A stretch of DNA of 64,000 nt, from the NCBI RefSeq assembly GCF_021728295.1, contig NZ_JAKJXE010000003.1:186001-250000 (forward strand), written 5' to 3'. Shown in pieces: positions 9,660 to 19,152 of the stretch. Source of the DNA: Pseudomonas petrae (GTDB lineage Bacteria; Pseudomonadota; Gammaproteobacteria; Pseudomonadales; Pseudomonadaceae). Positions within the stretch are counted from its first letter, which is position 1. Each line of letters starts with the position of its first letter. Made by a program: the position numbers and the translations under genes. The notes under the pieces are model-generated. The model was not told the DNA's origin, searched no databases, and worked only from the letters and a program-made list of their open reading frames with translations.

Positions 9660-11588
9660 ATGTCCTTTGCTTCCCTCGGTCTCTCCGAGGCTTTAGTCAG
9701 CGCCATCGAGGCTGCTGGCTACACCCAGCCTACCCCAGTGCAACAGCGGGCCATTCCCGCCGTGTTGCAAGGCCGCGATCTGATGGTCGCCGCCCAGACA
9801 GGTACTGGTAAAACCGGTGGTTTCGCCCTCCCTATTCTGGAGCGGTTGTTTCCCAACGGTCATCCGGACAAATCCCAGCGTCACGGCCCGCGCCAACCGC
9901 GTGTTCTGGTCCTGACCCCGACTCGTGAACTGGCCGCTCAAGTCCACGACAGCTTCAAGATCTACGCCAAGAACCTCAAGTTCGTCAGCACCTGCATCTT
10001 CGGCGGTGTCGGCATGAACCCGCAGGTTCAGGCCATGGCGCGCGGCGTTGACGTACTGGTCGCCTGCCCGGGTCGTTTGCTCGATCTGGCCGGTCAGGGC
10101 AGCGTCGATCTGTCCCACGTTGAAATCCTCGTGCTGGACGAAGCCGACCGCATGCTCGACATGGGCTTCGTTCACGACGTGAAGAAAGTCCTCGCGCGCC
10201 TGCCGTCCAAGCGTCAGAACCTGCTGTTCTCGGCAACGTTCTCGTCGGACATCACCGCGCTGGCCGGCAAACTGCTGCACAACCCGGAACGCATCGAAGT
10301 CACGCCGCCGAACACCACGGTCGAGCGCATCGAACAGCGCGTCTTCCGCCTGCCGGCCAACCACAAACGCTCGCTCCTGGCGCATTTGATCACTCAAGGT
10401 GCGTGGGAACAGGTGCTGGTGTTTACTCGCACCAAGCACGGCGCCAACCGATTGGCAGAGTACCTGGATAAACACGGCCTCAGCGCTGTGGCGATCCACG
10501 GCAACAAGAGCCAGAACGCGCGCACCAAAGCGCTGGCTGATTTCAAGGCCGGCTCCGTTCGCATCATGGTCGCCACCGACATCGCTGCCCGCGGCCTGGA
10601 CATCGACCAGTTGCCCCACGTGGTCAACTTCGAACTGCCTAACGTCGACGAAGACTACGTGCACCGCATCGGTCGTACCGGTCGCGCTGGCCGTAGCGGC
10701 GAGGCGATCTCGCTGGTTGCACCGGACGAAGAAAAGCTGCTGAAAAGCATCGAGCGCATGACCAAGCAGAAGATTGCCGACGGCGATCTGATGGGCTTCG
10801 ACATCACGGCCGTTGAAGCCGAGAAGCCGGAAGTCCGCGAGCGTCCGGACGTGCGTAACCCGCGCAATGCCCGTGGCCCGCGTGGCGATGGTCCGAATGG
10901 CGGCGGTGGTGGTGGCGGTCGCAAGGACAAAGGCAAAGACAAGGGCAAGGAAAAGCCGGCAGCGGCCGCGGCAGCACCCTCGGGCGAGCGCCCGGCACGT
11001 CCGGCGCGCCCTCAAAAGCCGCGTCAGGGCACCGCGTCGAGCGAGTCACGCCAGTCGCAGCCAGCGGCAGCAAACGCGAATCGCGCACCTGACGAGTTCC
11101 TGGATGACGAAGTGGACAATTTCGGCAACCGCGCCGACTACGTCAGCCCTTATCCGAACAAGACCCAGAGCCGCGGCCGTCGTCCGGGCGCTCCGGCCAC
11201 AGGTGCCGCACCGGCACCGCGTGGTCAGGCGCCAGGCCGTAGCGGTCCGCGCGGTGGTTCAGGCAGCGGTTCGACCACTGGCGCTCCCGCCAGCACCGAC
11301 ACCGCCGGCGCACCAGCCAAACGCAGCGGGCCTCGCAACGGTTCCGGCCGTGACGGTCAGGCTCGTCGCGAAGACCAGCCACGTGCCCGTCGTCCGGCCC
11401 GCGAAGAGCAGCAGCCAGCGCGTCAGGAGCCAGCGGTTCGCGGGCCTCGCGACGGTCAGCCAGCACCGAAGATCATGCACAAAGAGTCCAAGGGCGATCG
11501 TTTCCCTTCGGCTGAACAACTTGATCAGCTGCCAAGCCGCCCACGCGGTGAAAAACCAGCCCTGCTGACCCGCAACCGCGAAGGTTAA
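9660..11588 (+). CDS. rhlE: DEAD-box ATP-dependent RNA helicase RhlE
   Basis: RNA unwinding/remodelling in RNA turnover or ribosome assembly. The helicase core is complete in residues ~1-380: the Q motif region around [10 protein letters not shown], motif I AQTGTGKT (~45-52), Ia [14 protein letters not shown] (~160), III SAT (~193), and [13 protein letters not shown] (~336). The remaining ~260 residues form a low-complexity basic tail rich in Arg, Gly, Pro, Ala and Gln, a likely disordered RNA-binding extension. The total of 642 aa is long for RhlE because of this tail. Position beside metF/ahcY matches the locus I recall for RhlE2 of P. aeruginosa. A strong intrinsic terminator follows directly. 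Confidence 0.95.
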   Translation: MSFASLGLSEALVSAIEAAGYTQPTPVQQRAIPAVLQGRDLMVAAQTGTGKTGGFALPILERLFPNGHPDKSQRHGPRQPRVLVLTPTRELAAQVHDSFKIYAKNLKFVSTCIFGGVGMNPQVQAMARGVDVLVACPGRLLDLAGQGSVDLSHVEILVLDEADRMLDMGFVHDVKKVLARLPSKRQNLLFSATFSSDITALAGKLLHNPERIEVTPPNTTVERIEQRVFRLPANHKRSLLAHLITQGAWEQVLVFTRTKHGANRLAEYLDKHGLSAVAIHGNKSQNARTKALADFKAGSVRIMVATDIAARGLDIDQLPHVVNFELPNVDEDYVHRIGRTGRAGRSGEAISLVAPDEEKLLKSIERMTKQKIADGDLMGFDITAVEAEKPEVRERPDVRNPRNARGPRGDGPNGGGGGGGRKDKGKDKGKEKPAAAAAAPSGERPARPARPQKPRQGTASSESRQSQPAAANANRAPDEFLDDEVDNFGNRADYVSPYPNKTQSRGRRPGAPATGAAPAPRGQAPGRSGPRGGSGSGSTTGAPASTDTAGAPAKRSGPRNGSGRDGQARREDQPRARRPAREEQQPARQEPAVRGPRDGQPAPKIMHKESKGDRFPSAEQLDQLPSRPRGEKPALLTRNREG

Positions 11589-11613
11589 GCAGCGCCGGTT
11601 GTTCGCAGCACAT

Positions 11614-11645
11614 AAAAACGCCCCGACTGGTTCGGGGCGTTTTTG
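11614..11645 (+). terminator. rho-independent terminator of rhlE
   Basis: A 9-bp stem ACGCCCCGA/TCGGGGCGT with a 5-nt loop, flanked by A5 upstream and T5 downstream. It starts 25 bp after the rhlE stop codon. Confidence 0.93.
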
Positions 11646-11671
11646 TTTCTGCCTGGAGATCGCCTGCACCA

Positions 11672-11764
11672 GTAGGACTGGCTTTAGCCGGGAAGACGTC
11701 AATCGTCTCACTGTAAAAGTGATCGCGCATGCACCGGCCTCTTCCCGGCTGAAGCCGGTCCCAC
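11672..11764. repeat. second-type REP pair (GTAGGACTGGCTTTAGCCGGGAA)
   Basis: Inverted copies at 11672-11694 and 11742-11764 of a GGCTTTAGCC-centred element distinct from the main REP. It lies between the rhlE and yceI terminators. The same type recurs at 17555-17646. Confidence 0.85.
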
Positions 11765-11770
11765 TGACAC

Positions 11771-11800
11771 AAAAACGCCGACCCAAAGGTCGGCGCTTTA
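11771..11800 (-). terminator. rho-independent terminator of the yceI operon
   Basis: Read on the minus strand: stem CGCCGACC/GGTCGGCG (11776-11783 with 11788-11795), 4-nt loop, then T5 (11775-11771). It lies about 20 bp beyond the yceI stop codon. Confidence 0.9.
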
Positions 11801-11818
11801 TCACCACAACAACTCGTC

Positions 11819-12415
11819 TTACTTGGCTTTGACGCCTTCGAACGAGATGATCAGGTCCAGGGTGTCGGACTGTGGACCCAGGTCCATCATCTTGCCGAAA
11901 TCAGAACGCTTGATCGAGGTAGTGCCCTCGAAGCCGGCACGGTAGCCGCCCCATGGATCCTTGCCTTCACCCAGGAACGTAGTCTTGACGGTGACCGGCT
12001 TGGTCACGCCGTGCAGGGTCAGGTCGCCGATCACGTCAGCAGTGGTCTTGCCATCAGCATTCTTGCCGACGTTGGTGACCTTGGTGGACACGAACTTGGC
12101 GTCAGGATAGGTCGCGACGTCGAGGAAGTCCTTGCTGCTGATGTGCTTGTCACGTTCAGCGTGGTTGGTGAAGACGCTGGCGGTCTTCAGGTCGATGCTG
12201 ATCTTGCTGTCTTCAGGCTTGGCGGCGTCGAAGCTGAACGTGCCGGTCCAGTCCTTGAACGTGCCGTAGATGAAGCTGTAGCCCAAGTGGCTGATCTTGA
12301 AGTTGATGAAGGCGTGCTGGCCTTCCTTGTCGATCGTGTAATCAGCGGCCATTGCCTGACCGGCAGTCAGCAGGGCGGTACCAAGGGCCAGTGCAGCAAG
12401 TGTCTTTTTCAACAT
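11819..12415 (-). CDS. YceI-family periplasmic protein
   Basis: The 198-aa product has a clear Sec signal peptide ending AGQAMA-AD (cleavage ~23/24) followed by a lipocalin-like YceI beta-barrel. Visible are [20 protein letters not shown], the [15 protein letters not shown] segment, and the C-terminal [15 protein letters not shown]. The family binds long isoprenoid chains in the periplasm. Its exact role in pseudomonads is not known to me. A cytochrome b561 gene lies 31 bp upstream on the same strand, the same pairing as yceJ-yceI in E. coli, so the two are likely cotranscribed and may handle quinone-like lipids. Confidence 0.92.
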   Translation of the reverse strand: MLKKTLAALALGTALLTAGQAMAADYTIDKEGQHAFINFKISHLGYSFIYGTFKDWTGTFSFDAAKPEDSKISIDLKTASVFTNHAERDKHISSKDFLDVATYPDAKFVSTKVTNVGKNADGKTTADVIGDLTLHGVTKPVTVKTTFLGEGKDPWGGYRAGFEGTTSIKRSDFGKMMDLGPQSDTLDLIISFEGVKAK

Positions 12416-12446
12416 ACGTCATCTTCCTTTCTAGTTGAATTGAGTA

Positions 12447-12998
12447 TCAGGCCTTGCGGCCAAGCATACGTACAAGCGTGGCATCACGATCAACGAAGTG
12501 ATGCTTCAAAGCGGCCAGCCCGTGGAGTCCTGCGAAAATCACCAGGGTCCAGGCCAGGTACAAGTGCACGGTGCCTGCGACGTCTGCCTGGTCGGGCAGT
12601 CCGCTGATCAATGCAGGCACTTCGAACAATCCAAACACCGGAATCCCGACACCGTCTGCGGTGGAAATCAGGTAACCGGCGAACATCACCAAAAACAGGT
12701 CCAGGTACAGAAACGCATGTCCCAGTTTCGCAGCCGTTTTCACAAACCGGCTGTGTGTGGCAGGCGCTGCTGGCGGCGGGCTGACGAAGCGCCAGATTAC
12801 CCGGATCAGCATGAACAGGAACAGCGTGATGCCGATGCTCTTGTGCAGGTCCGGGCCAGCCTTGCGCCACGTGTCGTAATAGCCCAGCCCTACCATCCAC
12901 AACCCTAGCGCAAACATGCCAAACACCGTCAGCGCGACACCCCAATGCAAGACGATGCTGACCCAGCCATAGCGGGAAGAAGAGTTGCGTAGCTGCAT
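12447..12998 (-). CDS. cytochrome b561 (YceJ-like)
   Basis: Di-haem inner-membrane cytochrome b561 of the bacterial type, 183 aa. Four predicted membrane segments are seen. Candidate haem-ligand histidines lie in VLHWGVAL (first helix), GPDLHKSIG (before the second), and in the last helix region with VHLYLAW and GLHGLAALKHH. It probably passes electrons from ubiquinol to a periplasmic partner. It is the first gene of a two-gene unit with yceI. Confidence 0.9.
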   Translation of the reverse strand: MQLRNSSSRYGWVSIVLHWGVALTVFGMFALGLWMVGLGYYDTWRKAGPDLHKSIGITLFLFMLIRVIWRFVSPPPAAPATHSRFVKTAAKLGHAFLYLDLFLVMFAGYLISTADGVGIPVFGLFEVPALISGLPDQADVAGTVHLYLAWTLVIFAGLHGLAALKHHFVDRDATLVRMLGRKA

Positions 12999-13153
12999 GC
13001 TGAATATCCTGTGAGGGCCGAGGGAGAGACTAGCGCTTTACCTATCGAAAGAAAGCGCAAAATGTTGCTTTGAAGAATCAGGAAATCCGATTGAAATCTC
13101 CTGACATATTTCGTCCGAGGGAGATTAACCCAGCGTTATGCACCGTCCAGACG

Positions 13154-13188
13154 AAAAAAAGGCGCGGTATCAAGCCGCGCCTTTGTTT
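13154..13188 (-). terminator. rho-independent terminator of the amine oxidase gene
   Basis: Stem GGCGCGG (13161-13167) with CCGCGCC (13175-13181). On the minus strand it is followed by T7. It sits just past the amine oxidase stop codon. The rest of the gap up to 12998 shows no gene. Confidence 0.9.
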
Positions 13189-13202
13189 TCAGGCGTTACC
13201 GA

Positions 13203-15014
13203 TCAGTTTTTGCTGTCGGCTGCGGGTGCTGCCGGCGTCGCTGCCGGGGCGGCCGGAGTTGCCGGTGCCGCCTTGTCACCCGAGGCCTTGGCCGGCGCTT
13301 TTTTCACAGCGTCGGTTTTCGCAGGGGTTTTGTGGGTGACGGCTGGTTTGGCCGGGGCTTTTTTGACAGGCTCCTTCTTCGCCGGATCTTTTTTGGCCGG
13401 TGCCTTTTTCGCAGGTTCCACGACCGCAGGCTTGGCCGGTTCAACCACTGGTGCTGGCGGCGTCACTGGCGCAGGGGCTGGCGCGGGGGCAGGAGCCGGC
13501 TCTGGCGCTTTCTCGGCCGGTTTTGGCTCCGGCTTGGAGCCGCCGAACAGGTTGGAGAAGAAACCGCCAATGCCGCCGCTGCTTTCTTTGGCCGGTTCAG
13601 GGGCCTTCGGTGGCGGCGCTTTGACCGGTTCGTACGACTTGCCTTCAGACAGACCCTGCACCTGAATGGCCGCGCGCTGACCTGAACGCAATGCGCCTTC
13701 CAGGGTGCCCGGGTACAAGGTGTCGGTGTGTTCGCCGGCAAAGGCTACGCGCTGCAGCGGTCGTTCCCACAAGCGCCAGTATTTGCTGATCTGGCCCGGG
13801 CCGAACGCCAGGTACGCACCGCCAGTGGAGGGATCGATGCTGGAGCGACGCAGTTCATAACCGGTGAACGCGCCGCGCGCCTGTGGATAGAACGCCTGCA
13901 TGCGAATCAGCACCTGATCCACCAACTGTTTGTCGCCGAACGCCTGCATGATGCGAGCGTTGTCGCCGGACAGGTTGATCACGACGTTGGCGCCGCCCTT
14001 CAACGCAGGCTCGATCCACAACATGCCGAGGCCGGTATTGCTATAGATCTCGCCGGACATGCGCGCCTTGCTGTCCCAGACCGGGGTCTTGAACTTGAGC
14101 ATGATCTGGTCATGCCAGCCGTAGTTGGTGCTCTTGATCGCGCCCACACGCTGGGCGTCCAGCGCCGGGGTCATCTGGATCTTGCTCAGCGCGCGCAACG
14201 GCACTGCCAACACCACGTACTCGGCTTCGTAGCCCACCGAACCGACTTTAACGGTCACGCCGTCCTTGTCCTGGTTGATGGCCGACACGGGCGAATTGGT
14301 CTTGATGACTTTCAGCTGTTTGACGAACTCCTCGGCCAACACCGCGCTGCCACCCGGCAAGCGAGCGGCGCGACGGTCGCGGTCGTCGATGTTGCGATTG
14401 ACCCGCGTTTGTTGTGCGAGGTACAGCAGCGACAGACGCGAAGGTTCGTCGTAACGCGTACGAATCTGCTGATTGGTCAGTTGGCGCGCGGTCGGTGGCA
14501 GGCTCAGACGGTCCAGCCAGTTGGCCACGGTGATCTGGTCCAGCGCAAACAGCGTGCTGTTGGCAGCCGGGTTGTCCGGGTCGGTGATCGAGCGGGCCAG
14601 GTCATCCACCGCTGCTTCGTAGCGCTTGATGGCTTCGGCGGTTGCCGGTTGCTTGGTCGCCAGGTCGGCGCCGGTGAAGTACTCGCCTTCGATCAGGTAG
14701 CTCGGGGTCCGCACGAATTCCGGCGCGGGTACCGCCTTGATCTTGAAGCGATCGATGTATTGGTTCAGGACCGGCTGGGCCTTGGCGTTGCCGATCCACT
14801 CGCTGCCGGCCAGACCGGAGCGGCCGCCGACGGTCGGCTTGGCTTCCAGCAAGGTGACTTGCCAGCCTTTGCTCTGCAGCTCGTAAGCCGTCGTGAGTCC
14901 CGCCAGACCACCGCCGACAACGATCACCGTATGCGGTTTATCCACGGCAAGCGCTGAAGCGCTGACCAGCCCAACCATCACCAGCGCACAGGCGCGCAGC
15001 CAACCAGAAAGCAT
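13203..15014 (-). CDS. exported FAD-dependent amine oxidase with Lys/Ala/Pro-rich tail
   Basis: Flavin monoamine oxidase family, 603 aa. A Sec-type signal sequence (residues ~1-23, ending SASALA) precedes the FAD dinucleotide motif VIVVGGGLAGLTTAYEL, with GGRSG soon after. The family C-terminal FAD motif appears around AFAGEHTDTLYPGTLEGAL (~445). From ~475 to 603 the protein changes into a tail: a short GGIGGFFSNLFGG patch, then alternating Pro-Ala, then repeated KKAPAKK-like units resembling histone H1/AlgP. No twin-arginine motif is seen although FAD proteins are often exported folded. The true substrate is unknown. It is divergent from bioA. An equivalent gene beside bioA is recalled from P. 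aeruginosa. Confidence 0.87.
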   Translation of the reverse strand: MLSGWLRACALVMVGLVSASALAVDKPHTVIVVGGGLAGLTTAYELQSKGWQVTLLEAKPTVGGRSGLAGSEWIGNAKAQPVLNQYIDRFKIKAVPAPEFVRTPSYLIEGEYFTGADLATKQPATAEAIKRYEAAVDDLARSITDPDNPAANSTLFALDQITVANWLDRLSLPPTARQLTNQQIRTRYDEPSRLSLLYLAQQTRVNRNIDDRDRRAARLPGGSAVLAEEFVKQLKVIKTNSPVSAINQDKDGVTVKVGSVGYEAEYVVLAVPLRALSKIQMTPALDAQRVGAIKSTNYGWHDQIMLKFKTPVWDSKARMSGEIYSNTGLGMLWIEPALKGGANVVINLSGDNARIMQAFGDKQLVDQVLIRMQAFYPQARGAFTGYELRRSSIDPSTGGAYLAFGPGQISKYWRLWERPLQRVAFAGEHTDTLYPGTLEGALRSGQRAAIQVQGLSEGKSYEPVKAPPPKAPEPAKESSGGIGGFFSNLFGGSKPEPKPAEKAPEPAPAPAPAPAPVTPPAPVVEPAKPAVVEPAKKAPAKKDPAKKEPVKKAPAKPAVTHKTPAKTDAVKKAPAKASGDKAAPATPAAPAATPAAPAADSKN

Positions 15015-15249
15015 TCAGCGAACTCCGGAGAAAAACGGGGGGAATTGTCGGATTTTGTTGTCCGATTTTTCGAAGAGCGCGAAGGATACGCGAGCCGCGA
15101 AACGCCCGCCAGCAATGTCCGTCAGGCTTGAAAACGACGCTCGCGGCGATTTAAAGAACGCGCTAAAGGTTGTCCCGCTGGCATGCATTGCATAGGCTTG
15201 CGCGATTGTTTGCCCTCGCGTCATGCGAGCCGCTATGTGGAGAAGAGTA

Positions 15250-16656
15250 ATGGGCCTTAACGACCAGTGGATGCAGCGCGACCTGAAGGTCCTCTGGCAC
15301 CCCTGCACCCAGATGAAAGACCACGAAAAACTGCCGCTGATTCCGATCAAGCGCGGCGAAGGGGTCTGGCTGGAGGACTTCGAAGGCAAGCGCTACCTCG
15401 ACGCGGTCAGCTCGTGGTGGGTCAACGTATTCGGCCACGCCAACCCGCGCATCAATCAGCGCATCAAGGATCAGGTCGATCAGCTGGAGCACGTGATCCT
15501 GGCGGGCTTCAGCCATCAGCCGGTCATCGAACTGTCCGAGCGTCTGGTAGCGATGACGCCCGAAGGCCTGACGCGCTGCTTCTACGCCGACAACGGTTCG
15601 TCCTGCATCGAAGTCGCGCTGAAGATGAGCTTTCATTACTGGCTCAATCGCGGCAAGCCGGACAAGAAACGCTTCGTCACCCTGACCAACAGCTACCACG
15701 GCGAGACCATGGCGGCGATGGCGGTCGGTGACGTGCCGCTGTTCACCGAAACCTACAAAGCGCTGCTGATGGACACCATCAAGGTGCCGAGCCCGGACTG
15801 CTATCACCGGCCTGAAGGCGTGAGCTGGGAAGAGCACACCCGCACGATGTTCGCGGTGATGGAGCAGACCCTCGCCGAGCATCACGACAGCGTCGCGGCG
15901 GTGATCATCGAGCCGCTGATTCAAGGCGCGGGCGGCATGCGCATGTACGACCCGATTTACCTCAAGCTGCTGCGCGAGGCCTGCGACCGGTATGGCGTGC
16001 ACCTGATCCATGACGAGATCGCCGTGGGCTTCGGCCGCACCGGGACCATGTTTGCCTGCGAGCAAGCCGGCATCCGTCCGGATTTCCTGTGCCTGTCCAA
16101 AGCGCTGACCGGGGGCTACCTGCCGTTGGCGGCGTGCATCACCACCGATGACGTGTACGACGCGTTTTACGATGATTACCCGACCCTGCGCGCGTTTCTG
16201 CACTCCCACAGTTACACCGGCAACCCCCTGGCGTGCGCGGCGGCGTTGGCCACGCTGGATATTTTCGAGCAGGACAACGTCATCGAAAACAACAAGGCGC
16301 TGGCCCAGCGCATGAAGACCGCAACGGCGCATCTGGTCGATCACCCGAACGTCGCTGAAGTGCGGCAGACCGGGATGGCGATTGCCATCGAGATGGTGCA
16401 GGACAAGGCCAGCAAAACGCCGTATCCGTGGCAGGAACGGCGCGGGCTGAAGGTGTTCGAGCACGCGCTGACCCGAGGCGCACTGCTGCGTCCGCTGGGC
16501 AGCGTGGTGTACTTCCTGCCGCCCTACGTGATCACGCCAGAGCAGATCGACTTCCTGGCCGACGTGGCGACCGAAGGGATCGACATCGCGACGCGAAGCA
16601 GCGTGAGTGTGGCGGTGAGAGAGAACTTCCATCCGGATTTTCGTGATCCGGGTTAG
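15250..16656 (+). CDS. bioA: adenosylmethionine-8-amino-7-oxononanoate aminotransferase
   Basis: PLP-dependent transfer of an amino group from SAM to KAPA, giving DAPA in biotin synthesis. 468 aa with the class III aminotransferase fold. Visible are WHPCTQMKDHE at the N-terminus, the SSWWVNVFGH substrate loop, SYHGETMAAM, HDEIAVGFGRTG with the cofactor Asp, and the PLP lysine in CLSKALTGGY (~283). The ATG at 15250 was chosen over one at 15223 because conserved sequence begins at MGLNDQWM and GGAGAAG lies just upstream. The remaining biotin genes are not in the window. Confidence 0.95.
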   Translation: MGLNDQWMQRDLKVLWHPCTQMKDHEKLPLIPIKRGEGVWLEDFEGKRYLDAVSSWWVNVFGHANPRINQRIKDQVDQLEHVILAGFSHQPVIELSERLVAMTPEGLTRCFYADNGSSCIEVALKMSFHYWLNRGKPDKKRFVTLTNSYHGETMAAMAVGDVPLFTETYKALLMDTIKVPSPDCYHRPEGVSWEEHTRTMFAVMEQTLAEHHDSVAAVIIEPLIQGAGGMRMYDPIYLKLLREACDRYGVHLIHDEIAVGFGRTGTMFACEQAGIRPDFLCLSKALTGGYLPLAACITTDDVYDAFYDDYPTLRAFLHSHSYTGNPLACAAALATLDIFEQDNVIENNKALAQRMKTATAHLVDHPNVAEVRQTGMAIAIEMVQDKASKTPYPWQERRGLKVFEHALTRGALLRPLGSVVYFLPPYVITPEQIDFLADVATEGIDIATRSSVSVAVRENFHPDFRDPG

Positions 16657-16676
16657 CAGCGACGACTTTGTAAATT

Positions 16677-16763
16677 GTAGGAGCGCGCTTGCCCGCGAAT
16701 GCATACCGTCAGACAACCTGATGCTGTCTGACAAAACGCAATCGCGGGCAAGCGCGCTCCTAC
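16677..16763. repeat. REP pair between bioA and rsmE
   Basis: Main-type REP copies at 16677-16698 (direct) and 16742-16763 (inverted) fill the gap upstream of rsmE. Confidence 0.92.
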
Positions 16764-16804
16764 ACGAGACCGCGCGGATCAACACAATATTTAGAGAAAC
16801 AACC

Positions 16805-17524
16805 ATGAGACTGTCCCGCTTTTTCGTCGATGCCACCCTCAGCGTCGGTGAGCACGAACTGCCAGAGGCCCAGGCCCATTACATCAGCCGCGTGCTGCGC
16901 ATGTCCGAAGGCGACGTGGTGCAGTTGTTCGATGGCTCGGGCAATGAGTTCCGCGCCACGCTGGCGGAAGTCGGCAAAAAGCAGGTGCGGGTGCAGGTGA
17001 CCGAAAGCTTCGCCGGTCAGCCGGAGTCTCCGTTGAACATCCATCTCGGCCAGGGCCTCTCCCGGGGTGAGCGGATGGATTGGGCGATTCAGAAAGCCAC
17101 CGAGCTGGGTGTGACGCAGATTACCCCGATCATCAGCGAGCGCTGCGAAGTGCGTCTGAAAGATGAGCGTGCGGAAAAGCGTCAGGCGCACTGGCAGCAG
17201 ATCGCGATCAGCGCCTGCGAGCAATGTGGACGTTCGGTGGTACCGGTGATTCATGCGCCGGTGATCCTGGCCGACTGGCTCAAGCAGACGCAAGCAGACC
17301 TGAAGCTGGTGCTGCACCCGGTCGCGGCGCCGCTGACCAGCCATGAGAAGCCCGGCAATCTGGCGTTTCTGATCGGCCCGGAAGGCGGGCTGAATGATGC
17401 GGAAATCGCTCAGGCGCAGGACGCCGGTTTCCACGCCGCCCGCCTCGGCCCCCGCGTGCTGCGGACCGAAACCGCGCCAGTGGTGGCGCTGAGCATCGCG
17501 CAGCAGTTGTGGGGGGATTTCTAG
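16805..17524 (+). CDS. rsmE: 16S rRNA (uracil1498-N3)-methyltransferase
   Basis: SAM-dependent methylation of U1498 in the 30S subunit. 239 aa, SPOUT-class. It has an N-terminal PUA-like part (MRLSRFFVDATL), then ATELGVTQITPIISERCEV, and a C-terminal trefoil knot with FLIGPEGGLNDAEI and LGPRVLRTETA, both diagnostic for RsmE. The start at 16805 is supported by homology and by AGAGAAAC upstream. It lies just before the accessory block that begins with second-type REPs. Confidence 0.95.
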   Translation: MRLSRFFVDATLSVGEHELPEAQAHYISRVLRMSEGDVVQLFDGSGNEFRATLAEVGKKQVRVQVTESFAGQPESPLNIHLGQGLSRGERMDWAIQKATELGVTQITPIISERCEVRLKDERAEKRQAHWQQIAISACEQCGRSVVPVIHAPVILADWLKQTQADLKLVLHPVAAPLTSHEKPGNLAFLIGPEGGLNDAEIAQAQDAGFHAARLGPRVLRTETAPVVALSIAQQLWGDF

Positions 17525-17554
17525 GTTAGAAACGGCACTGACGACTAGACACTT

Positions 17555-17686
17555 GTAGGACCGGCTTTAGCCGGGAAAGCGTCAGGCGTCGCGCCGCGAG
17601 ATTGATGGTGCACACACCGGCCCCTTCCCGGCTGAAGCCGGTCCTACAGGGATCGCGTACATACCTTTTCGCGAGCAAGCTCCCAC
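17555..17686. repeat. second-type REP pair plus a TCGCGAGCAAGCTCCCAC half-element
   Basis: Inverted GTAGGACCGGCTTTAGCCGGGAA copies at 17555-17577 and 17625-17646. A third, different REP half (17669-17686) follows. This is the junction between convergent rsmE and the hydantoinase gene. Confidence 0.85.
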
Positions 17687-17702
17687 AAAGATAGCGTTGT
17701 CC

Positions 17703-19148
17703 TCACTCCGGTAATTCCGACGCCCGTCGCCGTGCTTTCGCAGGTTCCGGCCGGGCGCAGGGCAGAAACTCTCCGCGTCCAGGTTCACCCAACGGACTGC
17801 CGTCCCACACCTGCTCCCCTCTGGCAAACGTCATCGCCGGCCATGCACTCAAGCGCATACCCTCATACGGGGTGTAATCGACGTTGTGGTGCAGCATTTC
17901 ATTGGTTAGCTCGATGTCCAGATCTTCATCCCAGATCACCAGATCCGCATCCGACCCAATGGCGATGCTGCCCTTGCGCGGATACAAACCGTACAGCCGC
18001 GCCGCGTTAGTCGCCGTTAGCGCGACAAATGCCTGCGGCGTGATTCGCCCCTTGCGCACACCTTCCGACCAGAGCAGCGCCATGCGCGTCTCGACGCCCG
18101 GAATACCATTGGCCACTTCGGAAAACGGCGCCGTCTCGCCATGGGCACGTTTGCCGTCCGGGCCGCCGTAGCGAAACGGCGCGTGATCCGACGAGAACAC
18201 TTCGAACGAGCCATTCTGCAGGCCGTCCCAGACCACTTGCTGATTGCCGGCGTCTCTCGGCGGCGGGCTGCAGATGCATTTCGCGCCTTCGAAGCTGTCA
18301 TCGCAGCCCAGCGAATCCGCCGTCAGAAACAGATACTGCGGGCAGGTTTCGCCGTAGACCTTCAAGCCGTGGCTCTGCGCCCAGCGGATCTGCTCGATGG
18401 CCTCGCGGCCGGACACATGCACGATGAGAATCGGCACATCGACCAGCTCGGCCAGCGCAATGGCCCGGTGCGTGGCTTCGCGCTCGACCAGCATCGGCCG
18501 GGACGTGGCGTGATAACGCGGCGCGCTGAGGCCAGCGGCAAGCAGGCGCTCGGTCAGCCAGGCGATGCAGTCGCTGTTTTCGGCGTGGAGCATCACCATC
18601 GCGCCTTCGGCCCGCGCCACCGACAGGGTTTCCAGAATCTCGCGGTCGTTGAGCTTTAGGGCGTCATAGGTCATGTAGATCTTGAACGAGGTGTAGCCCT
18701 CGGCAATCAGCTCGGGCAGCTCGCGGCACAGCACGTCTTCGGTGGGGTCGGTGACGATGAGGTGAAACGCGTAATCAATCAGTGCCCGACCGTCAGCGCG
18801 CCGATGGTAATCCTCCACCGCCGCGCGCAGGCTTTGTCCCTTCTGCTGGCAGGCAAAGGGAATCACCGTTGTAGTCCCGCCACAAGCCGCCGAGCGGGTG
18901 CCGCTTTCGAAGTCGTCGGCCATGACCGAGCCGTCGCCGGTCGGCTGATCCAGATGCACGTGGCTGTCGATCCCGCCGGGCGTCACGGTTCGCCCTCGCG
19001 CATCGACTTCCTCTGCGGCACCTTGCAGGCCAAGGCCGAGCGCGACGATTCGACCGTCGCGCACGCCGATGTCGCACAGAAACCCATCCGCCGCCGTCAC
19101 CACGTTGGCATTGCGGATGATCAGATCAAAAGCCTGCATGTCGTTCAC
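17703..19148 (-). CDS. dihydropyrimidinase/D-hydantoinase-type cyclic amidohydrolase
   Basis: Binuclear-metal amidohydrolase expected to open a cyclic ureide or amide ring. 481 aa. All metal ligands of the family are visible: HVH at 63-65, carboxylated Lys156 (TSFKIYM), His188 (LHAEN), His244 (VHVSG) and Asp321 (SSDHAPF). It is the last gene of a seven-gene minus-strand operon, 4 bp after the PuuE-like gene. No N-carbamoyl-amino-acid hydrolase and no pyrimidine-reducing enzyme are present, so neither classical hydantoin nor uracil degradation is complete here. The start could also be the ATG three codons further in (19139). Confidence 0.9.
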   Translation of the reverse strand: MNDMQAFDLIIRNANVVTAADGFLCDIGVRDGRIVALGLGLQGAAEEVDARGRTVTPGGIDSHVHLDQPTGDGSVMADDFESGTRSAACGGTTTVIPFACQQKGQSLRAAVEDYHRRADGRALIDYAFHLIVTDPTEDVLCRELPELIAEGYTSFKIYMTYDALKLNDREILETLSVARAEGAMVMLHAENSDCIAWLTERLLAAGLSAPRYHATSRPMLVEREATHRAIALAELVDVPILIVHVSGREAIEQIRWAQSHGLKVYGETCPQYLFLTADSLGCDDSFEGAKCICSPPPRDAGNQQVVWDGLQNGSFEVFSSDHAPFRYGGPDGKRAHGETAPFSEVANGIPGVETRMALLWSEGVRKGRITPQAFVALTATNAARLYGLYPRKGSIAIGSDADLVIWDEDLDIELTNEMLHHNVDYTPYEGMRLSAWPAMTFARGEQVWDGSPLGEPGRGEFLPCARPEPAKARRRASELPE

Positions 19149-19152
19149 TCCG

